64,000 nucleotides of DNA from the NCBI GenBank assembly GCA_039105265.1, contig JAPFFF010000048.1:62001-126000 (forward strand), written 5' to 3'. Each line of letters starts with the position of its first letter. The first letter of the stretch is position 1. The position numbers and the translations under genes were made by a program. Below are positions 62,748 through 64,000 of the stretch, one piece after another. This DNA comes from Tritrichomonas musculus. Taxonomy: Eukaryota; Parabasalia; Tritrichomonadida; Tritrichomonadidae. The notes below the pieces were generated by a model. The model did no database searches. It had not been told where the DNA came from and was given only the letters and a program-made list of their open reading frames with translations.

Positions 62748-64000
62748 CTACTGTGAACATCAATCATTATTCACCAAAGATAGTGATATTGTCACCAAAA
62801 ATAAGAACAAAGATCCGATTATCGTTTACTACCTCAATAAGTTCAAAGACCTTGATGATATCTTTGGCTATCTCGAAAATACAGTATTCAAGTCTGAGCG
62901 CAAACCATTTAAATTAACGTTTGAATTATCTGGTATATTTGAAACACCCATTAAGCAAAACGATGAAGTTATTCGTTATGATTATGAAAAACGAGCCATT
63001 TATGCAACAAATTACAAATATCATACAAACATTCCAATTGTTATTCAGATGAATGCTGACTTAGATAGAATTAAATACTACATTGAATCAGTTCTTCATA
63101 ACTATGAAGTTAGTGAATCATCAGTTAAACTAACATTTGTTTCATCAATTGCATTCACTGTTCATCGTTTAGTTAAAGTCACTGGCAAACTCCAATTACC
63201 TGAAGAACTAGTTAAATCTAAATTAATCATTACTGATAACGAAGATGATAAACTATGTTGGTATCGATTCTTATCCATTTGTCTTCATCCTGATATGATT
63301 AAACGCAAATTATTTCATAGAACTTCATTAGCTCGTAGATTATTATGTGAGGAACACGGATTTCCATACAAAACACATATCACTAATGAAGCACTTAAAT
63401 TCATTAATCAGTATGATGGTTCATCGATGGATGAAATGAAAGAATCGGCTAAAATGCATAAAATTAATGTTAACATTTATGAATACTTTGGTACTGGTTT
63501 ATATGACATTAGTGAACAATGGTTTTTCGATAAATCATACAAAACATTCAGTGCATTGCTTTATTCCAAAAATCAAACTCTTCACATAATGTATATCAAA
63601 GATGCTGAAAAGTTAACAGGATTATTAGTTTGTCCTAAATGCAAGTCATATGTTGTTAGAGGTATCAATAATCATGTTAGATTCGAACGCCATGTTAACA
63701 AATGTGATGGTCAATTCAAGAAAGACTTTATTGTTGAACACGAATCCTTACCTTATTGTCCACATATTCTCAACAATCCTGTATATGAATACTGTTTGGC
63801 ACATAACCTTGAATTTAAACCACATCAATATTATATAACTTATGATTTCGAAACAATGGAACAAATAGTTAACAAATCATCAACTACATCAACAACAATT
63901 AATTCGAGACTTGTACCAATATCCGTTAGTTGCTGCGTTAAAGGTAAAACGATTAAATTAACCCAACATTTTGATGCAAGAGATCCAGAATTCATTATTC
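62742..64000 (+). mobile_element. Polinton/Maverick, right piece (PolB exonuclease region), runs off window
   Basis: On the right of the 24-kb insertion, coding-like sequence on the plus strand continues to the window edge. It has a Cys-rich zinc-ribbon-like stretch (CPKCKSY near 63634 and HVNKCDG near 63690) and YDFETME near 63841, which is the Exo I motif of family B DNA polymerases with proofreading. This combination is typical of the protein-primed PolB of Polintons/Mavericks, abundant in Trichomonas. Linear-plasmid PolB is the alternative. The polymerase palm motifs, integrase, ATPase and capsid genes would lie beyond the window. Apart from the insertion the piece looks well preserved, hence young. 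Confidence 0.7.

Overview
The window looks like nuclear DNA of a parabasalid protist (Trichomonas/Tritrichomonas type). The grounds are strongly AT-rich spacers, intron-less genes, a stop codon that overlaps a TAAA poly(A)-type signal, TCAYW initiator-like motifs 17-36 nt upstream of several start codons, and protein families typical of trichomonads: Cys-rich type I surface proteins, Sel1-repeat kinases, BTB-like + DUF3447/ankyrin proteins, BTB-like + RCC1 proteins and Polinton/Maverick DNA. The species cannot be fixed from the sequence alone.

Layout. 1-6530: 3' part of a huge surface-protein gene with about 21 near-identical 216-bp (72-codon) Cys-rich repeats, then a Cys-rich stalk, a beta-rich ectodomain, one transmembrane helix and a short tail. 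The gene is read in frame 3 and has no start codon inside the window. 7788-11444: kinase + Sel1-repeat protein. 11618-13445: broken BTB-like/ankyrin gene. 14015-15127: remnant of a DNA transposon with 29-bp terminal inverted repeats. 15888-16901: compact Ser/Thr kinase. 17445-21893: very large helical-repeat protein of unknown role. 23113-25196: DUF3447 ankyrin-type gene followed by decayed 188-bp ankyrin units. 25310-26392 (minus): unrecognised broken gene. 26879-29654 (minus): decayed VIT-vWA gene that carries three head-to-tail ubiquitin-like domains. 29655-34731: mostly gene-poor DNA with one small gene and one gene relic. 34732-36771 (minus): BTB-like + RCC1 protein. 36959-37215: small foldback element.

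37964 to the window end: a Polinton/Maverick-type element whose protein-primed DNA polymerase B gene is split by a 24,059-bp insertion (38683-62741). The insertion is the most striking object here. It is a giant palindrome with arms of 11.4 and 12.2 kb, a 364-bp non-palindromic centre, perfect inverted ends and a probable 6-bp TATATA target duplication. Each arm carries one copy of an unrecognised 826-residue protein gene, one 85-codon ORF, relics of further copies of the 826-residue family, and about five classes of satellite array. The unique parts of the two arms encode identical proteins, while the satellites differ in copy number.

The host genes are separate single transcription units with no operon logic. 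Signalling and scaffold families (kinases, Sel1, ankyrin, BTB-RCC1) and one adhesin-like surface protein are mixed with decaying paralogs and mobile DNA, which suggests an expanding and decaying accessory region.
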